64,000 bases of DNA from Spirochaetaceae bacterium (GCA_002730875.1 PCBI01000011.1:1-64000), one strand, 5' to 3'. Shown: positions 45,481 to 55,158, counted from the stretch's first letter. The notes: generated from the letters alone by a model not told the origin. Translations and numbers: made by a program.

Positions 45481-45942
45481 ATGAGAGCAACCAGCTACAC
45501 TCCCAGATTCGAAGAACCCGTAAAGGAGCATAACATCCGCAAGGTAGACGAGTACATGACTCGAAACGTAATCACCTTCAGTCCGGATATGAACGTCTAT
45601 GCCGCCATTCAGATTTTACTGAAGAACAAGATCGCCGGAGGACCGGTGCTCGACGGCAAGGGAAATATGGTGGGCGTGCTGTCGGAAAACGACTGCCTGC
45701 GACTTCTGACTCTGGAGACCTACCACAACCTGCCGAACCACAAGGTAGAACACTACATGTCCACGCATGTGGAAAGCATTCTCTGGAACTCCAGTGTGGT
45801 AGACGCCGCCGAAAAGTTTCGCGCAGAAGGATATCGAAGGCTACCGGTTACGAAAGACGGAAAACTCGTAGGGCAGATTAGCCGACGCGATTGCCTGCGT
45901 GCTATTTCGGACGAAAAGAATGCCCAGGAGAAGGAGCTCTAA
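45481..45942 (+). CDS. CBS-domain pair protein
   Basis: 153 residues forming one Bateman module. CBS 1 (about 24-80) is VDEYMTRNVITFSPDMNVYAAIQILLKN...GGPVLDGKGNMVGVLSENDCL; CBS 2 (about 88-145) starts VEHYMSTHVESI and ends with KLVGQISRRDCLRAI. Such modules sense adenine nucleotides or related ligands. No catalytic partner domain is attached. A good promoter and ribosome-binding site are present. The divergent hemerythrin gene raises the possibility of shared control by redox or energy state. Confidence 0.92.
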   Translation: MRATSYTPRFEEPVKEHNIRKVDEYMTRNVITFSPDMNVYAAIQILLKNKIAGGPVLDGKGNMVGVLSENDCLRLLTLETYHNLPNHKVEHYMSTHVESILWNSSVVDAAEKFRAEGYRRLPVTKDGKLVGQISRRDCLRAISDEKNAQEKEL

Positions 45943-46174
45943 TGATCAACGGAATGACTGCTTCCCGCCGATAGTGGTCCCCGGGCCTTCCCAACTCCTG
46001 CATTTCTGTAACGCACCAGGGCGAAAACCATAGTACATATCCAGGGCTTCTCAAGCAGTTTCGAACCCGGGCTACGACAGGGCATGGCGGGCCCGAATCT
46101 GCGACGGAGTCGCAAATTCATCCATCGCGTTGTTTTTTGTATTGAGCGCATCCGGGACCGGTGGGGGCTGAGTC

Positions 46175-46864
46175 ATGCGACCATATACATCCACAACTAC
46201 AATGCTGGCCATGTTATTTCTCCTGTTGGCCACACCGGCAGTATTGAGGGCTCAGCCCACCAGAGATTCGCTTCAGAGAAGAAGGGAATACTTGGATTTG
46301 CATCAGATAATGGGCATGACCACACTGGGTCTATGGCTGGCCACCAATCTTGCAGGAGAGGAGGCGAACGAATCATTGTACAGCAGCGCCGACGAAAATG
46401 CCCGAATGCTGCTACTGGCCAATCCGCAATATGCAAATGATCCCGTTTATTTCCTGGCCATCCAGGAACCGGGTCCTCGTAGTTTCGCAGCCGAATATTT
46501 CCTTTCCAGAGATCCTGCGAACAACCTGGGGCTGTATCTGGCATTGAAGTCCCAGGAAGAATGGAGGTCCAGAAAGTCAGGGAACCTGCACCGTAGCCTG
46601 GCCTACGCCACCTTTGCATCCTATGCCATAACTGCCGGGCTTGCGTACTTTGCGCCGGAAAGGATTCAGAGTACGGAACCCGGTATAGATAGCATATTCT
46701 TTCACAAAGCTATGATTCCATTTCACCTGGCGGCGATGCTGATGCTGCCCCGGCTGGGAGAACAGATTGAGCACCGCGGTCCTGCCGCGGCAGAAGAAAT
46801 GGAGCATGTGGGCTGGGCCGGCTTCGGGGCGCTGTCCATTGCATTCTTTACGATTACGTTTTAG
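46175..46864 (+). CDS. putative cytochrome b561-like membrane protein
   Basis: 229 residues with a cleavable signal (about 1-26) and three or four hydrophobic segments. Histidines in LDLHQIMGM, NLHRSLAYA, FFHKAMIPFHLAAM and EQIEHR are placed like axial haem ligands in b561-type proteins. The neighbouring gene is YceI-like, and in E. coli yceI sits beside a b561 gene. Haem binding is an inference from these two points. The 232-bp gap after it shows no gene. Confidence 0.6.
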   Translation: MRPYTSTTTMLAMLFLLLATPAVLRAQPTRDSLQRRREYLDLHQIMGMTTLGLWLATNLAGEEANESLYSSADENARMLLLANPQYANDPVYFLAIQEPGPRSFAAEYFLSRDPANNLGLYLALKSQEEWRSRKSGNLHRSLAYATFASYAITAGLAYFAPERIQSTEPGIDSIFFHKAMIPFHLAAMLMLPRLGEQIEHRGPAAAEEMEHVGWAGFGALSIAFFTITF

Positions 46865-47097
46865 GACTATTGGACTGGCATCCGGAAGTCTTCCGCAGGT
46901 GCTCCGGAACGCCAGCAGGATAAATGACGCTCCCTATTTCACACTGAAATCTGGCATAGGGAGGCATTTACTCATACAGGAGTAACCGAAGGAAAGAACC
47001 AGGACGAAAGTTAGAGAGCCTGGAACCCCATTCATCGCAACACCGTCGCAATGGATGTACGAGCTACTATGGAAGGAATACTAAAAAAGAGGAAAAG

Positions 47098-47655
47098 ATG
47101 AAATCTACCAATAAAAGAAATTCGATCCGCGGGCTACTACTGCTGGTGCTGGCCTTTTTTCCGCTCTCTTTATCGGGCAAACAGCCCTCTGAAGCCTCCA
47201 TTCAATTCACGGTGGAGCATCCACTGAAAACGGTGGAAGGTATGTGCAGAAATCCAGTGGTTAGCGGACTTGATTACACCTATGATGGTCAATTCCAGCT
47301 CAAGGGCCCGTTCAAGGTTACGGTGCCTTACAAAGACATGAAGACCGGTAATGGAAACCGGGATTCTCATATGATGGAGGTGCTGGGCTATCCGGATCAT
47401 ACGGCTGTGGTAGCGACGATTACAGAAGCCGAGCCGGCTGCCGAAGGGTTGCGTATTGCCGGAGCGCTATCCATAAATGGTGTAAACATGCTGTTTCGCA
47501 CACTGGCCAGTCTAAAGCAAGACCAGGGAAGCATTGTAATCTCCGGAACTGCCAGGATACGACTGTCCGATTTTCATGTGGAGCGCCCTTCCCTTCTGGG
47601 AATGAGCGTTGAGGACCAGGTAAACATTAGCTACCGATTCAAGCTGCCGAAATAG
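47098..47655 (+). CDS. YceI-like lipid-binding protein
   Basis: 185 residues. A signal peptide (about 1-26) precedes a lipocalin-like beta-barrel in which IQFTVEHPLKTVEGMC, GNGNRDSHMMEVLGYPDHTAVVATI and GALSINGVN match the YceI pattern (RDxHM near 84). YceI proteins bind isoprenoid lipids in the periplasm. A GAGGAAAAG ribosome-binding site fixes the start. It follows the b561-like gene after 233 bp. Confidence 0.85.
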   Translation: MKSTNKRNSIRGLLLLVLAFFPLSLSGKQPSEASIQFTVEHPLKTVEGMCRNPVVSGLDYTYDGQFQLKGPFKVTVPYKDMKTGNGNRDSHMMEVLGYPDHTAVVATITEAEPAAEGLRIAGALSINGVNMLFRTLASLKQDQGSIVISGTARIRLSDFHVERPSLLGMSVEDQVNISYRFKLPK

Positions 47656-47695
47656 GCCTGGTCCTGCATTGCTGCAAGCGCTTATTTGGAGTGAA

Positions 47696-48556
47696 TTATC
47701 GCGCCACTTCGTTGATTAGCTTGCCCAGAAGCGAATCGTGGGTAGTGACCGATTTCTGATTGGCCTCGTATTGACGCTGCACCTCGATCATTTTGGTCAT
47801 TTCCTGGACTATGTTTACGTTGGAGGACTCCAGGTATCCCTGCATTACCAGAGGTTCTTTGTCCGGTTGAAACTCCAGCATGGGACCGGACTCCGGGGTC
47901 ACCGAGTAAAAGCTGTTGCCCTCTTTCACAAGATGCCTGGGGAATTCCACCGTACGAATCTTGATTCTATCCAGAAGTACCGGATTCTCCCACTGATTGG
48001 AAGTCTCATTTACCGTAGTGTCCGGATCGTTTCCTATCTTTCCGTTGATCCAGACTTCGCCGTTTTCCTTTACTGTCCAATTCCACCTGGCTACCTGGAT
48101 CGGGCCGTTTTCGCCCATCAAGCGGTGGCCATCGGAAGTTACCAGATAACCGTTCTTGTCCATGATGAACGAACCGTTTCGAGTAAGCCTCTCGCCCCGA
48201 TCGGTCTGCACCACAAAGAAAGCCGGGGACTTCTGTCCGCGGTCATCCAGCATCATATCGAATGGATTCCCGGTGGATTTAACGGCGCCCTGATCAAAGC
48301 GGACAAAGTTCTCGTTGAACTCAACGCCGGTGCCCAGCTTCCCCACGGTAGGAGCCAGATCAAAGCCCCCCGCAGGCACCCAGCCCATCCCGTCTTCTCG
48401 GGTTCGCTGCAAGAGCATCTCCGGAAAAGCTTTGAAGATCGCTTCTTCTGATTTGTATCCGGTCTGATCCACATTGGCCAGGTTGTTGGCAATTACGTCC
48501 ATCTTCTCCTGGTTCATGACCATGCCGGTTGTCGCCGTGTAAATTCCCCGTAGCAT
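47696..48556 (-). CDS. flgF: flagellar basal-body rod/hook protein FlgF (FlgF/FlgG family)
   Basis: 286 residues. The N-terminal rod motif is [35 protein letters not shown], and the C-terminal helix is [23 protein letters not shown]. The D1 region carries [12 protein letters not shown] and [18 protein letters not shown]. FlgF and FlgG are close relatives; FlgF is preferred because of length (FlgG is usually about 260) and no flgG is adjacent. The start is the ATG before [10 protein letters not shown]. Confidence 0.92.
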   Translation of the reverse strand: MLRGIYTATTGMVMNQEKMDVIANNLANVDQTGYKSEEAIFKAFPEMLLQRTREDGMGWVPAGGFDLAPTVGKLGTGVEFNENFVRFDQGAVKSTGNPFDMMLDDRGQKSPAFFVVQTDRGERLTRNGSFIMDKNGYLVTSDGHRLMGENGPIQVARWNWTVKENGEVWINGKIGNDPDTTVNETSNQWENPVLLDRIKIRTVEFPRHLVKEGNSFYSVTPESGPMLEFQPDKEPLVMQGYLESSNVNIVQEMTKMIEVQRQYEANQKSVTTHDSLLGKLINEVAR

Positions 48557-48629
48557 ACTGGATTTATCGGCAAAAATGATCAAAACGAAATGCTTGAATT
48601 TCTCAGGAAACGGCCGAATTTAAAGGCAG

Positions 48630-50039
48630 GTGCAGATACACGGTAAACAAGCGTCTGCCGATCAGGACTACTTTCTAAGCCTGGGGGCCGGCCATCATCA
48701 GGTTCCGCTTATTGAGGCGGCCATACGAAAAGGCATGTCGGTCATTGCTGTAGACAAGAACCCGCTGGCCGAAGGCTTTGAGAAGGCCGAGTTACAGCTA
48801 CATGCAAGCATTCTAAAGCCTTTCTGGATTTATCGAGCGATTGAAGAGCATTTTCCCCGCGGACAGATCCGAGCAGTAGGTAGTAGAAGCTATGGTCCTG
48901 CGGTGCTAAGCGCATCGTACCTGGCCCGTAGGTTCGGAGTTCCCGGATCCAGTCCCCACTCCCTGATTCGCTTTCAGGATAAGAACCGACTGAAGGGTTA
49001 TCTAGCCTCCCATGGCATTGCCGTACCGGAAAGAGTCCCCTGGAAGCCCGGCAAAGACCCGTCCGATGTACTGCGAAAACGCGGTATCTGGATTGCCCGA
49101 AGCGGCAAGGGTTCTGCCAAGCAGGGGATTCAGGTGCTTGCCACCCACGAAGAAAAGAAACAATATCTGGAAAAGCATACTCGGCGCAGCCCCGAGAATC
49201 GTTCGTTGTTCATCGAAAGATACGTACAGGGAAGCGAGTTCATCGTCTACGGAATGGTGCTCAGCGGCCGGTTTCACGCTCTCACACTTACGGAAAAAGT
49301 CATTAGCGACCTTGAACCCCGATTCGCGGATCGGAGGCATATCTTTCCGGCCCGAATAAGCGAAGAAAACGCCCGTTCCATGGTCGAAACCTGTCAGAAG
49401 ATTGTAGACCTGTGCAAATACGACAACGGTCCCTTCTTTGCCGAATTCATTATCCCGAAGCGAAGCAAAAACCCGAGGCCGCTTCTGGTAGAGTGTCAGC
49501 CTGAAGTGGGTGGCGAATTCCTGGCCGATTGCCTCATCCCGGAAGTGCTGGGTTTAAACTACTTCGACATTCTGGTGGACTTGCTCACTGACGGTCCCAT
49601 CCGCGCGGCTCAGCACCTTACCCGGGCTGGTCTTAGCCTTGATACTACAGATCTGTCCCATATACTGAATCCGCAGAAAACCGCGGTAATCTCCTACCTG
49701 CTACCCAGCCGGGAAACCATTCAGGACCTTAGAATGCCGGTAAGCATGAAGGAAGATCCTTCCTTTGTATTTCTGCGACCGCTGAAGCCCCGAGGGTTTC
49801 GCATGAATCCGGAAAACGGAAATGCGGATAGACCCGCCGCATTCCTGTTGGTAGACTCTATTGAACATCAGCAAGAGGTCATCAAGAAGGCCGATCATTT
49901 CGAAAATCAAATCCGACTGATTCCGCAGACCGAACGTGTCCGCGGCCGAATGCGAAAGAGTCGAAATCCGAAGAAAAAAAAGAAAGGCAGTTCCGGATCC
50001 CTGGCATTGAGCGTATCGCTTTGGAAACCGCTAATATAG
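48630..50039 (+). CDS. ATP-grasp carboxylate-amine ligase
   Basis: 469 residues with a GTG start. The pre-ATP-grasp domain (about 14-110: LSLGAGHHQVPLIEAAIRKG, VIAVDKNPLAEGF) is followed by the ATP-grasp fold, RFQDKNRLKGYLASHGIAVPE, WIARSGKGSAKQGIQVL and PFFAEFIIP...LLVECQPEVGGEF (metal-binding Glu region). The C-terminal 60 residues are very basic. It joins an amine to a carboxyl-phosphate, but the substrates are unknown. It overlaps the methyltransferase that follows, defining a three-gene cluster. Confidence 0.85.
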   Translation: MQIHGKQASADQDYFLSLGAGHHQVPLIEAAIRKGMSVIAVDKNPLAEGFEKAELQLHASILKPFWIYRAIEEHFPRGQIRAVGSRSYGPAVLSASYLARRFGVPGSSPHSLIRFQDKNRLKGYLASHGIAVPERVPWKPGKDPSDVLRKRGIWIARSGKGSAKQGIQVLATHEEKKQYLEKHTRRSPENRSLFIERYVQGSEFIVYGMVLSGRFHALTLTEKVISDLEPRFADRRHIFPARISEENARSMVETCQKIVDLCKYDNGPFFAEFIIPKRSKNPRPLLVECQPEVGGEFLADCLIPEVLGLNYFDILVDLLTDGPIRAAQHLTRAGLSLDTTDLSHILNPQKTAVISYLLPSRETIQDLRMPVSMKEDPSFVFLRPLKPRGFRMNPENGNADRPAAFLLVDSIEHQQEVIKKADHFENQIRLIPQTERVRGRMRKSRNPKKKKKGSSGSLALSVSLWKPLI

Positions 50040-50734
50040 ACACCTGGAACCGTCACTATCTTCGGCCGGAAAGCAAGCAATCCTATCCGGACGAAAACCT
50101 GGTGCGGTTAATTCGATCCCTACCCGCCCGGGATACCGCCTCTTCGTCGCCTTCCGACGACTCTACCAGCGCATCCAGAGTTCAATCCGGCCAAGCCCGG
50201 ACTGACTCTTCGCCTGCCGGCGACACCGTGCTTCGAGCCCTCGACTTTGGCTGCGGTTCCGGGAGGCATATCCCATTGCTACTGGAAAGCGGCTATCGAG
50301 TTCAGGGGTGCGATTCATCGGAAAATGCTATTGTTCACTGTAAGGCCACGTATCCGGAAGCCGAATTCTTTAGATGTGCAGGCGACTCGGCCGAAAGCCT
50401 CCTTTCCCGGGAGCGCTACAGTCTGATCGTTTGCTGGGGTGTTCTACACTATTTGACCGAAGAAAATGCCCGGGAACTGCTTTCGGCGCTCTGTGCCTCC
50501 TTGATTCCGGGCGGCTTTCTTCTGGGAACGCTACGAAAGGACTCGGATACCCAGTTTACGCATTCGGCTGTGGGAGACTCGGGAATCCGGCTCTCCAACG
50601 AGACCGAACTGGTCAGATTTCTGGAAAGCCAGTTCACGGACTATCAGTATGGTTTCATGGAGCGCACGCCGCTGGGAAAAACGCAGCAGATTATTGCCCA
50701 CTGGTTCTTTCGCGCGAGAAAACCCGCTAAATAA
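50021..50734 (+). CDS. class I SAM-dependent methyltransferase
   Basis: 237 residues. The SAM motif I is ALDFGCGSGRHIPLLLESG (about 72-83). Motif II (QGCDSSENAI), and CWGVLHYLTEENARELLSAL with PGGFLLGTLRKDSD further on, follow the usual fold. The TTG start (METANIDTWNRHYLRP) overlaps the ATP-grasp gene by 19 bp and matches the short N-terminus of relatives. A Ser/Thr-rich insertion lies near 40-65. Substrate unknown; probably the product or precursor of the ATP-grasp enzyme. Confidence 0.83.
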   Translation: METANIDTWNRHYLRPESKQSYPDENLVRLIRSLPARDTASSSPSDDSTSASRVQSGQARTDSSPAGDTVLRALDFGCGSGRHIPLLLESGYRVQGCDSSENAIVHCKATYPEAEFFRCAGDSAESLLSRERYSLIVCWGVLHYLTEENARELLSALCASLIPGGFLLGTLRKDSDTQFTHSAVGDSGIRLSNETELVRFLESQFTDYQYGFMERTPLGKTQQIIAHWFFRARKPAK

Positions 50735-50743
50735 CGTCTACAA

Positions 50744-51667
50744 ATGCAGCCCATGCCCCCCGAAGCTCCTGCCGAAGAAACAAAGAACGTTGCCGATTCC
50801 GGACGGACTCTATGCCCGGTATGCAATTGTAGAATGAGTCCTCTCTATGAGATCCGCCGCTTTGATCCGCCGCTGGATATCTGGAAATGCGCCGGGTGCG
50901 CACTACAGTCCAACCTGACTCGTCCTGACAATCTGGGTGAATTGTACTCCGAAGGGTACTACACCGGCGAAGCGGATTACACCTACGAAGACGAAAGGAA
51001 GAACGAAGCCGCCAATGATCAGGTCTGGCAGGCTCGACTAAAGACGATTCAGAAAACGAATCCGGCCCCGGCAAGCTTTCTGGACGTTGGATGTTCTTTT
51101 GGCGGATTCGTGGAAGCGGCCTCCAGGGCCGGTTACGCGGCCCGGGGATTAGATCTGTCACACTTTGCTGTCCAGGAAGGTAGGAAACGCGGTCGCGATC
51201 TTTACTGCGGTCCGGTAGACGAACCGACGTTTCCAGCGGAAGACTTCAACGTGATCACGCTCATCGAGGTCATGGAACATCTTCCGGACCCGGCCCGGGC
51301 GGCGCGCACTTTCCACCATTGGCTGAAACCGGGCGGATTACTGCTAATTCAGACTGCGAATTTCGACGGACTCCAGGCAAAACGAGAAGGCCCGGATTAT
51401 CACTACTATCTTCCCGGGCATCTCTTCTACTATTCGGCGGCCAATCTAAAGCGTCTGCTGGCGGTCGCCGGATTTCGTCGCTTCAAGCTCTACCGACCGG
51501 TGGATTTCCCGCTGGCGGCCAAACTACGAAAGATGAAGCTACAAAGTGCGCCCCAATCGCCAGGATTTCAGCGCTTACTCCGCACATCCATGTATCACCT
51601 AAAAGGAAGGATGGCCCTGGGCGACTTTGCCCTCACAAGTTCCATGGTGTTGTATGCCTGGAAATGA
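50744..51667 (+). CDS. SAM-dependent methyltransferase with N-terminal zinc-finger motif
   Basis: 307 residues. CPVC (about 24-27) and CAGC (about 49-52) look like a zinc ribbon, as in many Methyltransf_23-type sugar methyltransferases. SAM motif I is FLDVGCSFGGFVEAA (about 106-117), with LIEVMEHLPDP near 168 and KPGGLLLIQTANF near 193. It starts 9 bp after the preceding methyltransferase. Such enzymes often act on nucleotide-linked sugars or small cell-surface molecules. No sugar-synthesis gene is directly adjacent. Confidence 0.85.
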   Translation: MQPMPPEAPAEETKNVADSGRTLCPVCNCRMSPLYEIRRFDPPLDIWKCAGCALQSNLTRPDNLGELYSEGYYTGEADYTYEDERKNEAANDQVWQARLKTIQKTNPAPASFLDVGCSFGGFVEAASRAGYAARGLDLSHFAVQEGRKRGRDLYCGPVDEPTFPAEDFNVITLIEVMEHLPDPARAARTFHHWLKPGGLLLIQTANFDGLQAKREGPDYHYYLPGHLFYYSAANLKRLLAVAGFRRFKLYRPVDFPLAAKLRKMKLQSAPQSPGFQRLLRTSMYHLKGRMALGDFALTSSMVLYAWK

Positions 51668-51708
51668 TGGAAATCGTCCGAGGGTTCCATTCGATCTGCC
51701 CGGACGCA

Positions 51709-52590
51709 TCAAGAGGAGCTGCCGTAGATCTGGATCTTGCGGTCGGGGTAGCCCAGGTATTCGGGAAGCTTCAGCCGCTCCGCTCCCGTGCCCAGGTAAT
51801 CCGGTTTGGCTCCATCCACAAGTATCCGCACTGCCTTTATGTTAGAGAATTGAAACAGGGTGAAGCAAATCTGATGCACCCGGTCGCGAATGATGCTGGC
51901 GCCCATCCGATGGATGCCGCCCCCCAGATCCACGGTAATTACACCGTCTTCTTCTTCTACCGAATGAATTTTGATGGTGCGGTCGACGGCAGTGAGGAGT
52001 CCCGTTTCCTGATCCCCCGGCCCGCTTCGCAAGGCCTGCAGTAGATCCATGTAGGTCACGGGCCCGCTGGCGCTCCGGCTCACACGCACAATTCGTGACT
52101 TGCTGCCGTCGAATCTAAGGAAAAATAGGTGATAGCCCCTTTCTGTGGGCGGGATTTGAACCCTGGGATCCTCCTGAAGCTGCTCGGCCCGCACGCTTCC
52201 GTCCACGGCCGGACCGGGATCCTCCATACGCGAATTCAGAATATCGTCAATGGGACGCTTAACTGGTACCAGTCGTTCTTCCAGGGCATGTTTGCCCTTC
52301 TCGAGACCGGTGTTTACGCCTTCTTTCAGGGAGTCTTCTGCCTCACCCCGAATGGCCTCTTTAACGCCTTTCAAGCGCTCGGTGGACTCTTCCACGCCGG
52401 ATTGAATTCTTTCCTGAATAAGGGCTGCTGGCTGGGTAACACCCGGTGTGGCAGCGCGCAGGTTTATCTGCTCTGAAGCCTGGCGGTCCAGAAAGATAAG
52501 GAGCAGCAGGATGCCGCCCAGAATTAATACGGTCCGATTCTCCGCTTCTACGGGAGATCCGGGCCCCTGTCCACCTGCGCCCCGGCTCAT
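51709..52590 (-). CDS. GerM-domain membrane protein
   Basis: 293 residues. One transmembrane anchor (about 21-37) is followed by a long charged helical region (about 60-115), then a GerM-like domain from about 155 (YHLFFLRFDGSKSRIVRVSR, VTYMDLLQALRSGP, VDLGGGIHRMGASIIRDRVHQICFTLFQF). GerM domains occur in germination and cell-wall proteins, but spirochetes use them in unknown envelope roles. It follows the 31-residue basic gene by 57 bp. Confidence 0.8.
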   Translation of the reverse strand: MSRGAGGQGPGSPVEAENRTVLILGGILLLLIFLDRQASEQINLRAATPGVTQPAALIQERIQSGVEESTERLKGVKEAIRGEAEDSLKEGVNTGLEKGKHALEERLVPVKRPIDDILNSRMEDPGPAVDGSVRAEQLQEDPRVQIPPTERGYHLFFLRFDGSKSRIVRVSRSASGPVTYMDLLQALRSGPGDQETGLLTAVDRTIKIHSVEEEDGVITVDLGGGIHRMGASIIRDRVHQICFTLFQFSNIKAVRILVDGAKPDYLGTGAERLKLPEYLGYPDRKIQIYGSSS

Positions 52591-52647
52591 GTTTGGTACT
52601 ATTTTCGGCCAACCGGGGCCGATAATTCACGTCTTTCGAAAAAGATA

Positions 52648-52743
52648 TTACTTCATCTTCTTCTTGTGACGATTCATTTTACGCTTTTTCTTTCGCTTAT
52701 GTGTGCGAATCTTTCTTGCTTTTCTTTTTCGACCCGAAGGCAT
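52648..52743 (-). CDS. 31-residue AURKAIP1/COX24-like basic ribosomal-type protein
   Basis: A tiny gene encoding a protein of about 55% Lys and Arg with several His (MPSGRKRKARK, then KRKKKRKMNRHKKKMK). The pattern matches the short AURKAIP1/COX24-domain proteins found in Bacteroidota and spirochetes, which are regarded as small ribosomal proteins. A strong AGGAGA ribosome-binding site lies 6 nt upstream. It lies 29 bp after the guanylyltransferase gene. It is below the length limit of ordinary gene finding. Confidence 0.85.
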   Translation of the reverse strand: MPSGRKRKARKIRTHKRKKKRKMNRHKKKMK

Positions 52744-52772
52744 TCATTCTCTCCTGTGAGTGTTCCAGGCTG

Positions 52773-53909
52773 TTACTGGAGGTATTTCTGTAAAGTGGGA
52801 TTTTGTTTCATGTCCTTGAGTAGTCCCTTGATTCCGTCCAGTTTTTCGCGGCCGGCCACAAATAAAACGTCGCCCTCATCTACCAGAATCAGGTCTTCCA
52901 CACCCAGAAGAGCCACCAGCTTCTTGTCGCTTACAACAACGCTGTTTGCCGAATCTTTTTGAACCATCTTCTGACTCTTTGGACCCACCAGAGTCAGTCC
53001 GTTTTTTGCGGGCTCCACAATGCGCTCCAGAGCCGTCCAGCTTCCCACATCATCCCAGTGAAACGTAGCCGGCACGACACTGGCCCGTTTGGACTTTTCC
53101 ATAATAGCAATGTCCACCGGGAGCTCCGGAACCTTCGGGAAGGCGGCTTTCAGAGCAGCGCTGGAGTTCCCGGCCTTTTCCAGCGGTCCCAGAATCGCTG
53201 GCGCATGGGCGCCAAACTCTTGAAGGATGGTATCCAGGGACCAGATGAAGATGCCGGAATTCCAGAGATATCCCTTCTTCATGTAACCAAGTGCGGTCCG
53301 GGGATCTGGTTTCTCTTTGAAGGATGCCACGTTGAAAACGCCGGCCTGACTGGGCTTCCCTTTCTGGATATATCCATAACCGGAATCCGGTCGCGTGGGC
53401 ACAATGCCGAGGGTAACCAGCTTTCCATCCTTCGCAGCCCGAATAGCGGTCTTCAGGGTTTCTTTGAACTTTGCGGGCGGATCAATATAGTGATCTGCGC
53501 TCATGACCACCATGGTGGCGCCGGGATGCTTTCTTTGCAATTGAAGAGCTGCCAGTGCGATAATGGGAGCGGTGTTTCGCCCCATGGGCTCCACTACAAA
53601 GTTTAGTTTTAGTTCGGGATGGATCTTTTGAATCGTCTTTTTCAGTTCGGCGTTGCAGCCCACGTATATCTGATTGGGCGACGCAACAAGTCGAGCCCTT
53701 CGCACGGTTTCTTCCAGAAGTGTGCGATTGGAATAGATCTTCTGAAGCTGCTTGGGATGACTGGCAGTGGACTTGGGCCAGAAGCGTTCTCCCTTTCCTC
53801 CGGCCATGATCAACACGACCACCTCTGAAGATTTTGCGGTGGCCACTCGGGCGTCCGGAGCTTTTGTTCCTTTTTTCTTACTCGATTTGCTGCTAACGTT
53901 TTTTGCCAT
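52773..53909 (-). CDS. manC: mannose-1-phosphate guanylyltransferase
   Basis: Makes GDP-mannose from GTP and mannose 1-phosphate, for surface glycans. 378 residues. After a Lys/Ser-rich N-terminal extension (about 30 residues), the nucleotidyltransferase motif VLIMAGGKGERFWPKS (about 32-47) and PKQLQKI follow. Further family motifs are VEPMGRNTAPIIALAAL near 106, MSADHYI near 135, FKEKPD near 192, GYLWNSGIFIW near 210 and HWDDVGSW near 285. There is no fused phosphomannose isomerase domain. An AAGGAAG ribosome-binding site precedes the ATG. Confidence 0.95.
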   Translation of the reverse strand: MAKNVSSKSSKKKGTKAPDARVATAKSSEVVVLIMAGGKGERFWPKSTASHPKQLQKIYSNRTLLEETVRRARLVASPNQIYVGCNAELKKTIQKIHPELKLNFVVEPMGRNTAPIIALAALQLQRKHPGATMVVMSADHYIDPPAKFKETLKTAIRAAKDGKLVTLGIVPTRPDSGYGYIQKGKPSQAGVFNVASFKEKPDPRTALGYMKKGYLWNSGIFIWSLDTILQEFGAHAPAILGPLEKAGNSSAALKAAFPKVPELPVDIAIMEKSKRASVVPATFHWDDVGSWTALERIVEPAKNGLTLVGPKSQKMVQKDSANSVVVSDKKLVALLGVEDLILVDEGDVLFVAGREKLDGIKGLLKDMKQNPTLQKYLQ

Positions 53910-54090
53910 TGATCTTCCTTAAGTCTCTATAAATGAATTTCTGCTTCTGGATCCCGCTACGGGCCAGCGTATCAGCCAGAGAGGTCTGATCCCCTTCCAC
54001 GCCACGGCTTCCAGGTCAGCTGCTTTGCATTGACCCCGCTCTGTTCTGGCAGAACCGGGGATCCGCTGCGATTTGCTTTGCTTCCTGAAA

Positions 54091-55158
54091 TCAGGGAGGC
54101 GTAAGATCTCTGAATCCTCCATCGGGTCCGGTGGCTTGAGGATTGGTATTCCTCACTGCCGGAAATGTACTTCGATCCTGGACCGGATTTGCATTTCCTG
54201 GATTGGGCGAATCGATGGTAGTGAAATCGAACGGCTCCACCGGAGGTTGATTCGTCACCGGGGGATTCCCATTGTTTGCCACATTGGGTTGCGCATTCGC
54301 TCCCTGGTTTCCTTTGAAATACTGTTCGTAAGGCATTACCAGGACGCGCACATTGTCGCTTAGAGAATCCACAGCCGCATAATCGCGGAGCTCGGGATAT
54401 TTCTGTAACAGAACGGCCATCTTTTCCAGCCTTTCCAGGTACACTTCGTTTAGGATCTGACTGGCATGACGCTTGGCTCGCGCCTGATCTATTATGCTGA
54501 TTCTTTCCAGACGATTGTTTAGCAGATTTTGACCGGCCTGCAGAGTTGCATTATAACGAACCGCATCCGGAACATAGACTCTCTCTACGTAGATTCGCTG
54601 AAATTCAATGCCTTCGGGACGGAAGTAGTTGTTCAACTCACCGCGTAGATCCTGGCGTACATAAGTATTGAGTTCGTCTTCCAGGCCGTTCAAGGCCACT
54701 TCGTTGGGCGCCAGGCCTCGCATCTTTTCGGCCCAGAAGGAGCGCATACGAAGCTCCAGGTACGGCTTTAGCTGCGACCAGTCCCCCACGGGCAGACTGA
54801 GAAATAGTGCACGAATGCGATCTTTGTTGATGGAGTATTCGTAATGTGCCTCTACCTGGACGGCAAAGCTGTCATCGAGCCCGAGAAGTTGACCCGCCGG
54901 GAATTGATAGACCCAGTGAAAGCGCAAAAACCTGGGCTCCAGTTGAACGCGATGTAGACGGATTCGATTGGGGACTGCCAGACCGGGCAGAAACGTGGTA
55001 TCCCCGGGCGAGATCACTTCTTCCTGAAGACCATCCACTGTATCTTCCACGAGAATAGTTTCTCGGTACCCGGCAGTAACCGTGCCTGCGTAAGCCCAGG
55101 CCAGCGTGGATGCTAAAAGTACGCCCCAGAAAAGCGAGCGAAAGAATCTACCAGTCAT
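54091..55158 (-). CDS. SPFH/Band-7-like exported protein
   Basis: 355 residues. An N-terminal signal or membrane anchor (about 5-24) is followed by an SPFH-like domain: [24 protein letters not shown] and the Ala/Glu-rich coiled region up to about 265 ([33 protein letters not shown]). The tail (about 280-355) is rich in Asn, Pro, Gln and Thr and probably disordered. The start overlaps the hfq stop as ATGA. The weak SPFH match makes this a tentative call. Confidence 0.65.
   Translation of the reverse strand: MTGRFFRSLFWGVLLASTLAWAYAGTVTAGYRETILVEDTVDGLQEEVISPGDTTFLPGLAVPNRIRLHRVQLEPRFLRFHWVYQFPAGQLLGLDDSFAVQVEAHYEYSINKDRIRALFLSLPVGDWSQLKPYLELRMRSFWAEKMRGLAPNEVALNGLEDELNTYVRQDLRGELNNYFRPEGIEFQRIYVERVYVPDAVRYNATLQAGQNLLNNRLERISIIDQARAKRHASQILNEVYLERLEKMAVLLQKYPELRDYAAVDSLSDNVRVLVMPYEQYFKGNQGANAQPNVANNGNPPVTNQPPVEPFDFTTIDSPNPGNANPVQDRSTFPAVRNTNPQATGPDGGFRDLTPP

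Noticed and set aside
46050..46075. GTTTCGAACCCGGGCT, resembling a tRNA T-loop
   Set aside because: The flanks do not pair as a T-stem and there is no acceptor or anticodon stem at the right distance.
53619..53828. Small plus-strand frame opposite the manC start
   Set aside because: Antisense to the strongly supported manC N-terminus and lacking a ribosome-binding site.
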